Assembly (NCBI GenBank): GCA_037178675.1
Contig: JAYMGJ010000569.1
Location: 1 to 64,000 of the forward strand
Length of the DNA: 64,000 nt
Reading direction: 5' to 3'
Source of the DNA: Scleroderma bovista
Taxonomy: Eukaryota; Basidiomycota; Agaricomycetes; Boletales; Sclerodermataceae
Both the position numbers and the translations under genes were made by a program. The notes beneath the pieces are model-generated. The model ran no database searches and was not told the DNA's origin. It saw only the letters and a program-made list of their open reading frames with translations. This document shows positions 1-11,630 of the stretch, piece after piece (the first letter of the stretch is position 1; each line of letters opens with the position of its first letter).

Positions 1-726
1 AGCCTAAATCAAATAAATCCTCCCCGTACGCCATCTCCAGTGCCTCCACTGGCACCGAGAACGCCTTCACCGGCAAGAAATCCACCACCTCTGGCACCGC
101 AGCGCCCTGGCCGAGCTGAACGCTGCCAGAATGCGCTGCAACCCCCTGCAGTGAATATCCCTGTGCATGAGTACCTACATGAAGAGATGGCTGCTGCCCA
201 GAAAAGGTACCAAGGCCCTGCTGACGCCAGAGGATCACCCGCACCCAACTTCAAAGTCGGTGATCAAGTGTTCATCAAAGCCAAGTACTTTAGGTCTACC
301 CGACCATCAAAGAAACTCTCCGAGAAGAATCTCGGCCCCTACCCAATCATTGCCCAAGTCGGCACTTTATCATTCACGATCCGTCTCCCCAACTCTATGT
401 GTGCTGTCCACCCCGTCTTCCACGTCTCACAGCTCGAACCAGCGACACCAAACACAATACCGAATCGGTCACAACCTCCACCACCTCCCATCGAAGTCGA
501 CGGCGAACCCGAATTCGAGATCACCAAGATCCTTGATTCAAAGTTCGACTGACGTCGACATCAATGCCCACTCCTGTATCTAGTTAGATGGGCTGGTTAC
601 GAAGGTACCGACGAAGAAACATCTTGGTTGATCGCGACCGAGCTCGGACATGCTTCAGAACTCATGGCCAACTACCACAAAGCCTATCCAACTAAGCCAG
701 GCCCCTTAGAAAGCCTCTCACGCTAA
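1..726 (+). pseudogene. Chimeric copia/gypsy pol 3' end (family E) with chromodomain
   Basis: The first ~155 bases encode the Pro-rich integrase/RT linker of a copia polyprotein, matching the minus-strand copia at 15830-15970. From about base 157 the frame continues into a Ty3/gypsy integrase C-terminus (RYQGPADA, VGDQVFIKAKYF, HPVFHVSQLEP) homologous to those near 48.9 kb and 63.1 kb. An in-frame TGA at 550-552 interrupts the reading. After it the same frame gives a chromodomain (LYLVRWAGYEGTDEETSW) ending in TAA at 724-726. Gypsy chromodomains target integration to modified chromatin. The 5' part lies outside the window. Seen: the joined frame and the stop. Inferred: a recombination or template switch. 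The gypsy part is only moderately similar to family A, so it is a related but distinct lineage. Confidence 0.85.
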
Positions 727-818
727 GTCGTTCAAGTCACCAAACAAAGTCTATTCAAAGTGTACAAAACAAAGTAAAAGAAAAAAGAAAACTAAATACA
801 ATTACATGTACAGTCCGA

Positions 819-1884
819 CTACTCGGACTCGCCCTCTCCGTCTTTGTCTCCCAACTCTTCACCTTCCCCATCCGTTCTATCCGACTCCTCCTGCTCCTCA
901 CTCTCCTCAGGCTTTGCCTTGCCCTTGCCCTTCGGGTCCCTCGCATCTGCGACCCTCTTCATCTCCCAGGCTACCCCTTCTACCTTCTGACCGAGCTTCA
1001 CCAGCTCCCTGGTGTTGCGATCGATCGCAGCCACGATCTCCCCGAGTCGGCGGTCCAAGACCAGCGCGACTGGGTCTGGCCGACTCGATGGCCCAGCCAC
1101 CGAGAACCCACCCATTGCTGTCTCTATTTCCTCGGTACTCACGGCGTTGGCGATCGCCTTCTTCGTCCGTTTCCGTTTCTCGCCCGCCCTTGGCGACGTT
1201 GTCATCGTGGCAATCTCGCTCTCCTTCCGTTTCTCGCCGCTTGCTGCTCTCTCCATCGCTGCCGTCGACACGCTGAAGGTGCACTTGACTTTTGATCGTT
1301 GACACCGACTGCACGTCGGCGTTCGCGCTCCGTCAGCCAGCTCGCACCCACTGCTGTCACCGCTCCGCCTGCAATGGTCACAAGGGGGCTTGAACCCCAT
1401 TATGCCTGTGTTGGAACGGGCAGTGACCTGACGAGGCTAATCAAATAAGAAATCAGTAAAGGTCAATAAAGAATTAATAACCATGCACCTTGGGCTTTGG
1501 CCCCAGCCCCAAACGTTCCCACATCGCCTCGCCAGCTGCCAACGACTCGGCCTTCTCCTTCACTCTCACCTCCACCTCGGCCTTGCGTCTCGCCTCAAAA
1601 TCGGCCTGTGCTTTTGCCTCGGCGACCTTCTTCACCTGCTCCTTGGCCTTCTGCTTCTCCTTGGCGACTCTCCTTGCCTCCTCCTCAGCCTTCTTCTTCA
1701 CAGCCTCTTCTGCCAACCTCTTCGCCTCTTGCTCGGCTGCCTGTTTCATTAATCGCTCCCGACATCTTCGCGATTGCTCGTCAAACTTGGCGATTTGAAC
1801 TTGAATTGAGTCAGTTGGCTTCCCTTCCAACTCGGGTGAGGGGGCGCGCGTCCAGTCAACGTTGTCGGTGTTGCTAGCGGACAT
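819..1884 (-). CDS. Antisense spliced gene of gypsy E: coiled coil plus Zn2Cys6-like cluster
   Basis: This gene runs convergently against the gypsy pol. Exon 1 (about 1884 to 1490) starts MSASNTDNVDW and encodes a Lys/Glu/Ala-rich coiled coil of about 130 residues. An intron of roughly 60-90 bases follows, whose exact borders I could not fix. Exon 2 (about 1420 to 819) encodes a cysteine cluster with spacing C-x2-C-x8-C-x10-C-x2-C-x6-C, close to the fungal Zn2Cys6 DNA-binding pattern. It is followed by a basic region (KRKRTKKA), an amphipathic helix and an acidic tail (EESEEQEESDRTDGEGE). A TATA-like box lies at 1945-1952 on the minus strand, about 65 bases upstream of the ATG. Convergent genes with the same layout occur beside the gypsy pols at 45.2-48.0 kb and 63.8-64.0 kb. 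A role as DNA-binding regulator of the element is inference. Confidence 0.65.
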
Positions 1885-1944
1885 GTTTAAATCGAGGATG
1901 TTATAAAGGAAAAAATTTGATGGGTGACCGTCACCGAAGGCCAG

Positions 1945-1952
1945 TCTTTATA
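1945..1952 (-). promoter_or_regulatory. TATA-like box for antisense gene
   Basis: On the minus strand this reads CGTATAAAGA, about 65 bases upstream of the antisense gene's ATG at 1884. The equivalent gene in the element at 45 kb has TTATAAG about 55 bases before its ATG. That supports an independent antisense promoter inside the element. Confidence 0.4.
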
Positions 1953-2030
1953 CGCCCTAACCAATTTTCAAACCCAGACAATGGCCGCACACATTCGGTG
2001 TGGAATACGCATTGCAGCCTCATGGGCTTG

Positions 2031-2048
2031 GCCCTAAGAGGGGGATAC
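2031..2048 (+). other. Polypurine tract of gypsy E
   Basis: The sequence GCCCTAAGAGGGGGATAC lies directly before an LTR starting TGTCACGACC. The same tract, in minus orientation, precedes the LTR at 44400-45011. This marks the plus-strand priming site and shows that the following LTR is a 3' LTR. Confidence 0.75.
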
Positions 2049-2672
2049 TGTCACGACCATGACACCCGATCACCCTGTACCCTATTGTCCGATCGTGTCC
2101 ACGCGTTCGCCGCCTGTTTATTGTATGTACTCCCTTTTCCGTTTCTCTCTATCTGTCCTGTATCGCCACCGATTGGTGAGCGCGTTGTCCAATCTGTCTC
2201 TCTGTACTATTACCTAATATGTTTCCTTTCTCGTTTCCGGTTACTATATGTTCCCGTCCCATTGCATTATTAATACGATACCTATTGGTAATCTGGTTAT
2301 CGCACTTACCATACTTACTCAGCGTGCAGCGCGACTGCGCTCGTCATTCGTCGGTAATCCTGACTTCCCGTACATCGCCTCATCTGTCCCACTCAGTATA
2401 AATACCTAGATACTTGGTCTGTTGTAGTTTCAGTTCGAATATTGAATAAGATACTTCTCCTCTGTTCTCTCTTCGTGCTCTCTGCTTCTGCCCTCGTACA
2501 AGTACTCGGACGTTGACCGTTTACCCTTGGACTCTCCGTAAATCTTCGGTCAGCCTTCCTAATACTCAGGAAGCACGACTAAGCTACGTAGCATCTCGGT
2601 CTTACCGCTAGACCAACCCCTGACCCCCTGACCCCTCGTAGAGATCAGATCGGTGAAGAACCGGTCTTGACA
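2049..2672 (+). repeat. 3' LTR of gypsy E
   Basis: This 624-bp LTR starts TGTCACGACC and ends CGGTCTTGACA, so the TGTCA/TGACA ends are inverted. A TATA box (CAGTATAAATACC) lies near 2394. The right flank is gypsy B sequence (CCCTCTAAGGGAGTCC), so E inserted into a B copy. The left TSD would lie outside the window. Confidence 0.75.
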
Positions 2673-5591
2673 CATACCCTCTAAGGGAGTCCCTGCAAAG
2701 GGCTCGGCACCAGAGGTTAAATCGAGTGTGCTTAATTCCCTGTTGAATACTGCTGTTTCTTCCCCTTTGGCATCTGAGGAACCGGAAAGCCCCACCGGAA
2801 CCAAAGAAGTTTCTTTCTTGGACTTGCAAAGGTCCCTCACCTTGGAACGTGAAGTGACGATACCCGTCCGCATTCGCGGACCCCTTAATGTTATTGAAGT
2901 AGATGCCCTGCTAGACAGTGGCGCTACTGGATGTTTTGTTGACAAGAGCTGGGCTCTTGATAGATGCTTGCAGTTATCTAAGCTGGTAAAGCCTTGTTCC
3001 GGTGCTTAATGTAGATGGCACCAGGAACCAGGAAGGCGACATCACGCATTATGTATTACTTACAGTCGGTATTGGGAAACACACTGAAAAGCTTTGGTGT
3101 GCAGTCACTTGCCTTGGAAAGGTTCCCCTTATCCTTGGCCACACCTGGCTTAGAAAGCATAACCCCGATATTGATTGGGTAACCGGACAAGTTAATTTAA
3201 CTACACTGCAAGCATTTCTCAATGTTTCATGACAAAACATTGTAAAAAAATAGAAGAAAGAGATACTCTTTTATTTACAATTTTGTTCAACAAAAAAGAC
3301 AAATATCATACAGCATTATTTTTGTCATTTTTGTGTGAAGACATGATTTGAGATCATTTGTTATGTTGGGACTATAAAATATTTAACCTTTTTCTTCTGC
3401 CTGTTCCTTGCAAAACAAATAAAGAAATGAAAATGTAACTTTTCTCATAGCAAGTATTTCAGCATGTGTTATTAAAAATAAGATATTAAATTATTCTTGA
3501 AAACATGTTAAAAGAAACAATAAGTTTTCCTTCAAGAAACATCATTGTTCCTGGATGCTGATTGGCTGGCTAGAGTGTTATGACTGAAAACATATAGCAT
3601 ATTTCCTAAACATTTATTTTTGTGGAATAGAGTGGCTTTTGATTCAATTTTGCACTGCAGAAAATTGAAAATGCTTACTGTGAGAAAAATTACATTGTCA
3701 TTTCTTTATTTGTTTTGCAAGGAACAGGCAAAAGAAAAAGGTTTAATATTTTATAGTCCCAACATAACAAATGATCTCAAATCATGTCTTCACACAAAAA
3801 TGACAAAAATAATGCTGTATGATATTTGTCTTTTTTGTTGAACAAAATTGTAAATAAAAAAGTATCTCTTTCTTCTATTTTTTTACAATGTTGTGTTATG
3901 AAACATTGAGAAATGCTTGCAGTGCTAGGTGTCCTCCCGAGTGCAAGTCACTTCTGGAAACACGCTTCGCTAAATTATTATGTCAGAACGAATCTCAGGA
4001 AACTTGGGTTCAGGCTTTGAAGGCTCATGAGTTAAAGGTTGCTATCGATGAGACAACCCTCGAAGAAGCCCAGAAGCTTGTGCCCCGGGAGTACTGGGAA
4101 TATTTAGATGTCTTCTCGAAGAAGTCATCTGAATGCATGCCGCTTAGAAAACCGTGGGATCATGGCATAGATCTCAGGGAAAATTTCCCACCTAAGAAAG
4201 GGCGTTTGATCCCCCTGTCAGTGGATGAACAGAAGGAAGTTGAGGACTTTGTTGACGATCAGCTTGCGAAAGGATATATTCACCCGTCCATTTCCCCTCA
4301 GACTTCTCCTGTTCTCTTCGTCCCCAAAAAGGACGGCAAAAAGCGCATGGTTCAGGACTATCGGTATTTAAACGAGTGGACTGTTAAAAATAACTACCCG
4401 CTGCCCTTGATCAGTCAGCTTGTCGACAAGCTGAAAGGATGTAAACTCTTCACGAAGATGGATCTTCGCTGGGGATATAACAATGTCCGTATCAAGGAAG
4501 GCAATGAGTGGAAAGCTGCGTTTGTAATGCACAAAGGGGCTTTCGAGCCGGTTGTTATGTATTTCGGTCTATGTAATTCACCCGCAACATTCCAGAAGAT
4601 GATGAACGAAATCTTCCACAATATGTCAGATGTCTGCGTGGTGTATATTGACGACTTAATGATATTTACAAATATGGACGATCAGGACAAGCATGACAGG
4701 ATCATGCTTGAAGTCTTAAAATGTTTATGCGATAATGACTTATTTGTCAAACCCGAGAAGTGTCACTTCCGCATTACCGAAGTCGACTTCCTCGGAATGA
4801 TAGTCTCGCGTGACGGGATAAAGATGGACCCTAAAAAGGTTAATGCTATTTTGAAGTGGCCTGAGCCAACGAATGTCAAACAGGTTCGAGCATTCCTAGG
4901 CCTCGGCAACTTCTACAGACACTTTATTAAGGATTATGCAATCATGGCTAGGCCATTAACAGACTTAATGTGTAAAGATGTTGTCTTCCACTTCGGTGAT
5001 AAGGAACGTGCTGTGTTTACAGCCTTGAAGGCTGCGTTTACTCATGCACCGGTACTTCAGTACCCCGACCAGGACCGCGAATTCCGCCTCGAAACTGATG
5101 CATCTGAGTTCGCCGTCGGGGGAGTGATATCCGTTAAGTGCGAGGACGGCAAATTCAGACCAGTAGCGTACATGTCGCACTCTATGACCCCGCCAGAACA
5201 CAACTATCCTATTCACGATAAAGAAATGCTGGCCATTATAAAAGCAACAGAGGCCTGGCGCCATTATCTCGAGGCCACTCCTTATGCCTTCGAGATCTAC
5301 ACGGACCATCATAACTTAACATACTTCACAAAGTTGCAGAATCTCTCCAAGCACCAAGCGCACTGGCAGATGTGGATGACGCGCTTCAACTACTCGTTAA
5401 TTTATAAAAGGGGAACCCAGATGCATGTTTCAGATCCGCTTAGTAGGTGATTGGACTATTACGTCTCTAGCTCCAACGATAACAAGGATCAGACCTTGTT
5501 AAACCCCGTATCTATTAAGTTGATTGACGTCACTGATCAGACCTATGAAGAGCGCCAGTCGCTGATTACGGACTTTCATGACACACCTGTC
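2673..5591 (+). pseudogene. Gypsy B polyprotein, truncated (protease-RT-RNase H), split by a MITE
   Basis: This is a second copy of the element at 50226-59101. The order is: aspartic protease (ALLDSGATGCFVD) near 2900; a one-base frameshift near 2996; a MITE at 3204-3924; then an uninterrupted 520-codon frame to 5450. That frame carries RT with the intact catalytic motif [10 protein letters not shown] near 4645, and RNase H (LETDASEFAVGG near 5090, YTDHHNLTYF near 5298). The frame ends at LSR-TGA, as it does in the copy at 54.67 kb. A short piece of integrase follows, ending at DTPV near 5590 where an LTR begins. The 5' part is cut by the E 3' LTR. The element cannot be autonomous. Confidence 0.9.
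3204..3924. mobile_element. MITE copy 1, CACTG ends, TSD CTA
   Basis: This AT-rich 721-bp non-coding element has long, nearly complementary arms of roughly 270 bp. Its ends are CACTGCAAGCATTTCTCAATG and the reverse complement. It is flanked by CTA at 3201-3203 and 3925-3927. The empty site is visible in the other gypsy B copy near 53145 (TTTCACTAGGTGTCC). CACTR ends with a 3-bp TSD fit the CACTA/CMC superfamily. Confidence 0.9.
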
Positions 5592-6222
5592 TGTTACGAC
5601 CATGTCCAACTCCGGGTCTCATCCGGTCGCTCCGGTCGCGTCGCAGCTCTCTAGCTCAACTCCGGTCACTCGTCACTTACTCCGGTCACGGACGCGCCGA
5701 TAACCTTCCGTTAAGTACGACCCTTGGTCTATACTCCATTCACTCTTACTACACTTCGCCGTCTGCCCTGCCTTGACGTGAGTTCTCCGTGAACTCGATA
5801 TATCCTATACCTTGTAGCATTTTCACCGGACCTGACTTTATTTTATCCGGACCTGACTTTATTTTCACCGGACCTGACCTAGTCCTAACTCCGGTCATCC
5901 CTTGTCCGCTATTAGGTTGTTTACTTGTCACCGTATGTACTCGACCCTAGTTCTACTTAGTATAAGTACCCTCCAGTTTACCTTGTACACCTCAGTCTGA
6001 AATCATCTAAGTCACTACTCCTGATCCTCTGTCCGTCTCCGTCTCTATCTCCGTCTGACCGGAACCTACGCAAGGGATCAACGCTCGCCGTCCTTGTCGT
6101 TGAATCCAAACGGTCGCAACTCCGGCCCGGGCTAACCTCTGCCCAAACCTCTGACCTCCCCTCTCGTCCGCTTTCGTCCGGACTTGACTGGACCCCCTAC
6201 CGGAGTAGACCCGGACTTGACA
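5592..6222 (+). repeat. Gypsy A-type LTR joining B and A fragments
   Basis: This 631-bp LTR starts TGTTACGACC and ends GGACTTGACA. It contains TATAAGTACC followed by the self-primer-like CAGTCTGAAAT near 5995. The left flank is gypsy B integrase (CTGTC) and the right flank is minus-strand gypsy A (GACAG). The flanks do not match, and neither a PPT nor a primer-binding site adjoins it, so this is not a simple solo LTR. Confidence 0.8.
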
Positions 6223-7787
6223 GACAGGGTTACCAGACAGAACTGGAGAGGGAGTCGATGGGGGTGCTGGCAAACTTTCTGCAAGTGTTCGGAATGTTAA
6301 ACTGCTCAATACCCAGTCAATCGACGGATTGTACCAGGTGAGCCAGTTATGTCTGAGAACAATTTTGCATTCAGAATCCAGCAGAGTTAGGTAAAAGGTC
6401 ATGGGGGTGACATCACCGGATGCGGGGAACTTCACTGAAAGGTTGATGGCTTGAGTAATTACAAAATTCGAGGTACCATCAAAAATCTGGAGTACAATCG
6501 GGGAGACGGAGTAAGTGAGGAGAGAGTGTCTGAGAGCATATTTGGTATCTACAAAACAGTGCATGGAACTGGAGTCCACAAGCGCATGGAGTTCTGGTAA
6601 ATTGTAAGACAAGGAGAACATGGGGCATAAGAGAATTAGGATCTAAGAGAGTGGACACGTTGAGGTGGGCCTCCTTGGGTGCACTTCCAGAGTCAATGCA
6701 GCTCGCTGGTTGTGTGGAGGGCTGGGAGCTGTTTACTCTTTTTTTGACTTGGAGTTGGCACCTGAGTTGGAGTCCATCTTACTGGACTCAGCAGTGATGG
6801 CCGCAGCGTGAGCCTTGGCCTTTTTTGTCTTCTTTGGACAATTGTCTGTGAAGTGACCAGTACCCCTGCAGAACATGCAGAGGTTGTTGTCCAGATGCCG
6901 TTTACGTTCGTCTGTGGTTAGCTTCCTGTCTTTACCAAGTTTGTTGGTTAGGTCCAGTCTGGAACCGGAGGAAGACTGGTTGCTGGTCATTTTGGATGAG
7001 CTGGAGGAGTTGGCAGAGCTGGGGGAGTTTCTGGTCTTGGATTTCTCCTGACCAGAGTCGGATGAGTTGCCTCCAGAGTTGGAGGACTTGGTTGGGGATG
7101 AGGCAGGCTGACTCTTCGTCATGCAAGAGATCTTGTCTTTGTGCTCCCAATAGCGTACGTCAATTTCTTGACAAAGGGCCCTAAGCCCATGCAGAGTCAG
7201 GGGCTTCCCAACTCGGGCTATCTCGTCCTTGAGGTGGTCCGGGAGACCAGAGTAGAATAGGTGGCGGAGCGCACCATCCCCATAGTCCTGGACCTGTGAG
7301 GCAAGTCAGTTGAAGTCAACTATGTACTGCGTAACTCGGTGAGCATCCTTCATCTGGAGATGCTCTAATTGATGCTCTGCATCAGTGATGGGATTGTGAG
7401 GTCCAAAGGTGCTCTGGAGTTCAGCAACGAAGTGGACCCAACTGTCCATCCAGTGTGGACAGTCAGTTGGATCACCAGAGTTCAGTAGGTCCAGTTCAAA
7501 CCATTCTAGGGTCATCCCTTTTAGGTATGATTGGGCAAAAGTTACCTTTGCCCTATCAAGGCGGAATGCCTTGGCTTGATCCTGGAAGCAGAGCTCACAC
7601 TGGACCAAGAAGGTCCTGAGCTTTTTGGGGTCCGTACCGTTGAAGGTGTCTGGCTCATGGACTTTGGCACAGGAGGAAGAGGACTCATTGGTCTGGCAGG
7701 AAAAGTGGGAGAGGTGGTTGACGGCAATGGCTAGATTATGGAAAACAGCTAGACCAGGGTCTAGCTCTTCCAGGGCGTTGACAAACT

Positions 7788-7820
<33 letters not shown>

Positions 7821-8232
7821 CATCTCTGGGTCGTCTGGATCATCTCCGGGACCATCTTCTGGGCCGAACCATTGGAATCAACTGGGTTTGCAACTATAGG
7901 GAAATCTGTCATCAGGAATGGATCCATGACGACCAAGGTCTGCAGAACCACAAAGGCTCTGGGATGCAGCACCTTGACACAGAGTCAAAGATGCTGTGGG
8001 GTTTCAAGCTGTAAAGCTCTGGAATTGGCTTACAGAAGCCGGAGGTTGCCTGCGGTTAGATAGGGCTTGCTGGGCGGCAGAAAGGTGAAGGTCGTCTACT
8101 GCACCTGCTTCTTCAGCGAGTGCGGCGGCAGTACAAGCACGAGAGCATGTAGTCATGGTCATGAGTGAATGGAACTGGATATGCATACGAGGTTTGGGAC
8201 AGTGAACCCACACAAGTGCGAGTCTGAAATAC
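6223..8232 (-). pseudogene. Gypsy A2 gag and protease start
   Basis: Reading leftward, gag starts at about 8162 (MTMT followed by AAALAEEAGAVDDLH). It runs through a capsid-like region (FRLDRAKVTFAQSYLKGMTLEWFE, 7570-7490). A Ser-rich linker follows, then a CCHC zinc knuckle (CMFCRGTGHFTDNCP, near 6870). The next frame holds a retropepsin-like region (ALVDSSSMHCFVD, near 6575) and stops where the LTR at 6222 begins. Several frameshifts break gag. A (GTT)n tract at about 7789-7819 encodes poly-Asn in one frame. RT, RNase H and integrase are absent. Confidence 0.85.
8220..8232 (-). other. Self-priming primer-binding site of gypsy A2
   Basis: Next to the LTR boundary at 8233, the minus strand reads GTATTTCAGACT. 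This is complementary to the AGTCTGAAA at the predicted transcript start of the same LTR (near 10311). It is the same arrangement as at 49345/49575. Confidence 0.65.
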
Positions 8233-8323
8233 TGTCAAATCCAGGTCTACTCTGGTAGGAGGTCCGGTCAAGTCCAGACGAAGGTGGACAAAGGAAGAGA
8301 GCAGAGAGCTGAACAAGGGATTA

Positions 8324-9578
8324 CACTGCAAGCATTTCTCAATGTTTTATGACAAAACATTATGAAAATATAGAAGAAAGAGATACTCTTTTATTTACAA
8401 TTTTGTTTAACAAAAAACACAAATATCATACAGCATCATTTTGTCATTTTCTTTGCCAAAACATCATTTGAGATCATTTCTTATGTTAGAACTATAAAAA
8501 ATTTAACTTTTTTCTTCTGCCTGTTCCTTGAAAAACAAATAAAAAAGAAAATATAACTTTCACTGCAAGCATTCCTCAATGTTTCATGACAGAACATTGT
8601 AAAAAAATAGAAGAAAGAGATACTCTTTTATTTACAATTTTGTTTAACCAAAAAAAAAACAAATATCATACAGCATTATTTTTGTCATTTTTGTGTGAAG
8701 ACATGATTTGAGATCATTTCTTATGTTAGGACTATAAAAAATTTAACCTCTTTCTTCTGCCTGTTCCTTGAAAAATAAATAAAGAAAAGACAATGTAACT
8801 TTTCTCACAGCAAGTATTTTAGCATGTTTTATTAGAAATAAGACACCATATTATTGTTGAAAACATGCTGAAAGAAAATAATGAATTTTTCTTCAAGAAA
8901 CATGATTGTTCCTGGGTGCTGATTGGCTGGCTAGAGTGTTATCACCAAAAAAATATAGCATATTTCCTATACATTTATTCTTGTGGAAAAGAGTATCTTT
9001 TGATTCAATTTTTCACTGCAGAAAATTGAAAATGTCTGCTGTGAGAAAAGTTACATTGTCTTTTCTTTATTTGTTGTCCAAGAGACAGGCAGAAGAAAAA
9101 GGTTAAATTTTTTATAGTCCCAACATAAGAAATGATCTCAAATCATGTCTTGGAAAAAGAAAGACAAAAAAGATTCTGTATGATATTGGTCTTTTTTGTT
9201 GAATAAAATTGTAAATAAGAGAGTATCTCTTTCTTCTATTTTTAAAAAATATTTTCTCATGAAACATTGAAAAATGCTTGCAGTGGTATCTTTTGATTCA
9301 ATTTTTCACTGCAGAACATTGAAAATACTTGCTGTGGGAAATTTTTTATTTTTATTTCTTTATTTGTTTTGCAAGGGACAGGCAAAAGAAAAAGCTTAAA
9401 TATTTTATACTCTCAACATAAGAAATGATCTCAAATTATGTCTTGACACAAAAATGACAAAAGTAATGCTGTATGATATTTGTCTTTTTTGTTGAACAAA
9501 ATTGCAAATAAAACAGTATCTCTTTCTTCTATTTTTTTACAATGTTTTGACATCAAACATTGAGAAATGCTTGCAGTG
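8324..9578. mobile_element. MITE copy 2, TSD TTA, containing copy 3
   Basis: The outer MITE is flanked by TTA at 8321-8323 and 9579-9581. A second copy occupies 8561-9285. The middle third of the outer copy is missing, so the inner insertion was accompanied by a deletion, or the two copies recombined. Confidence 0.85.
8561..9285. mobile_element. MITE copy 3 nested in copy 2
   Basis: This 725-bp copy runs from CACTGCAAGC to GCTTGCAGTG. It shares the internal signature ATTGGCTGGCTAGAGTGTTAT with the other copies. No 3-bp TSD is visible, since the flanks are TTT and GTA. Confidence 0.85.
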
Positions 9579-11630
9579 TTAGTCCGGCCGGAGTGGGTGA
9601 CTGCTTGGATTCAACAACAAGGATGACATGCATTGATCCCTTGCGTAGGTTCCGGTCAAGGTGATGGAGACAGTGACAGTGACAGTGACTGTCAAGTCCG
9701 GGTCTACTCCAGTAGGGGGTCCGGTCAAGTCCGGACAGAAGCGGACGAAGGGGGAGAGCAGAGGGCTGGACAAGAGATTAGTCCGGCTGGAGTTGGTGAC
9801 CGCTTGGATTCAACAACTAAGGACAACGAGCGTTGATCCCTTGCGTAGGTTCCGGTCAAGAAGGGGAGACAGAGACAGAGACAGAGACGGGCAAGATCAG
9901 GAGTAGAGACTATGGTTGATTTCAGACTGAGGAGTACAGGATAAACTACAGAGTACTTATACTAAGTAAGAACTAGGGTCGAGTATATACGGTGACAAGT
10001 AAACAGCCTAAAAGGTGGACAAGGGACAACCGGAGAAAGTACTAGGTCAGGTCCGATGAAAATAAAGTCAGGTCCGGGTAAAATAAATCAGGTCCGGTGA
10101 AAATGCTACAAGGTATAGGATATATCGAGTTCACGGAGAACTCACGTCAAGGCAGGGTAGACGGCGAGGTGTAGTAAGAGCAAATGGAGTATAGACCAAG
10201 GGTCGTAGTTAGCGGAAGGTTATCTGCGCGACCGTTGACCAGAGTAACTGAGAACGACCGGAGTTGAGCTGTAGGCCTGCGATGTGACCGGAGTAACCAG
10301 ATATGATCTGGAGTTTCAGACTGAGGTGTACAAGGTAAACTAGAGGGTACTTATACTAAGTAGAAACTAGGGTCAAGTACATACGGTGACAAGTAAACAA
10401 CCTAATAGTGGACAAGGGATGACCAGAGTTAGGGCTAGATCAGGTCCAGTGAAAATAAAGTCAGGTCCGGTGAAAATACTACAAGGTATAGGATATATTG
10501 AGTTCATGTGGAACTCACATCGAGGCAGAGTAAACGGCAAAGTGTGATAAGGACTGGTTGCAGACTAGACCAAGGGTTGTAGTTAGTGGAAGCATATCTG
10601 CGTGACCGTGACCAGAGTAACTGAGAGTGACCGGAGTTGAGCTGTAGGGCTGCAATGTGACTGGAGTTGGACATGGTTGTAACAGACAACTTCACCATGC
10701 ATTACAAGAAGGGACAACAAAATGATGCAGTTGGTGATGCAGATGATGATGCAGCCCCTTGGATGTATGACATGTATGATGTGTGATATCGAGATCCACA
10801 CCAAGTTATCCACAACATCCTTGCAACTTTTGAATACAAGGATGAAATGGATTATGTTCCATACCGAGAATACGATGCCACAGATGATCAGAGGTGCTGG
10901 AAAGACTTCATGTCTGGAGACTGGGCCTGGGAGGAAGCAGTACTAGTCTTTCTACTAATGTTTACATGATTTTTTTTTCTGATTTCAAGTCTTTAGGACT
11001 GGATCCTTCATGAGAATCCAACAGCAGCAGGGTCAACCTTGGTCCCTGTTATTCTTGAAAGCGACAAGACCACGGTATCTGTAGCAACAGGCCAAACAGA
11101 TTACTATCTGCTTTATCTCTCCATAGAAAATGTGTGGAACACCGTTTGTCATGGTCACTGCAATGCTGTAGTTCTCATCGGGTTTCTTGCCATGCCCAAA
11201 AGTAAGTTTGGCTCACTTCACTTCAGTCCTACTCATGACATGTCACAGCAATGAGAGAACATGCAAGCATGAATGCATTTCATAAATTCAAACAGTAGCT
11301 TTTCCACTCTTCACTGACCCGAATTCTTTCCCCACTTCATCTGGCAATGAAGGTCCCAGAGCTCGTACTGTTTGGAGATGACTACTACCAGCGTGTCATA
11401 TACTCACTTGCAGCTTACATCGCTGACTATGAGGAGCAAGTCCTCCTGTCATGTATTTTACACAATTGGTGTGCAAAGTGCATCACACATCGGGGGAACC
11501 TTGATGAAGAAGCGCTCCACCGCTGTCATGAGCATTCTGACACACTCATTGAAGAATTTGAATCTTGAAAACTTCAAGAGGAGTATGGAATTGTTGGTGA
11601 CCTAATTGTAAGTATTTACTCTTTTGCTTT

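Larger units (their letters stand above)
8233..10684 (-). repeat. 5' LTR of gypsy A2, interrupted by MITEs and an LTR fragment
   Basis: The LTR starts TGTCAAATCC at 8233 and ends GGACATGGTTGTAACA at 10684. It is broken by the MITE complex at 8324-9578. A second A LTR begins at 9690 (TGTCAAGTCC) inside a GACAGT-type short repeat and runs to about 10310. There the sequence jumps back to TTTCAGACTGAGG and repeats the second half of the LTR. The result is a partial tandem LTR. Confidence 0.75.

Noticed and set aside
1012..1302. Plus-strand ORFs over the antisense gene of gypsy E
   Set aside because: The minus strand carries the cysteine cluster, coiled coil and intron conserved in other copies, so the plus frames are shadows.
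3620..3841. Small ORFs within the MITEs
   Set aside because: The same stretches are AT-rich inverted arms, and frames are not conserved among the five copies.
7789..7819. (GTT)n as a regulatory or telomeric repeat
   Set aside because: It is a short microsatellite encoding poly-Asn within gag of gypsy A2.
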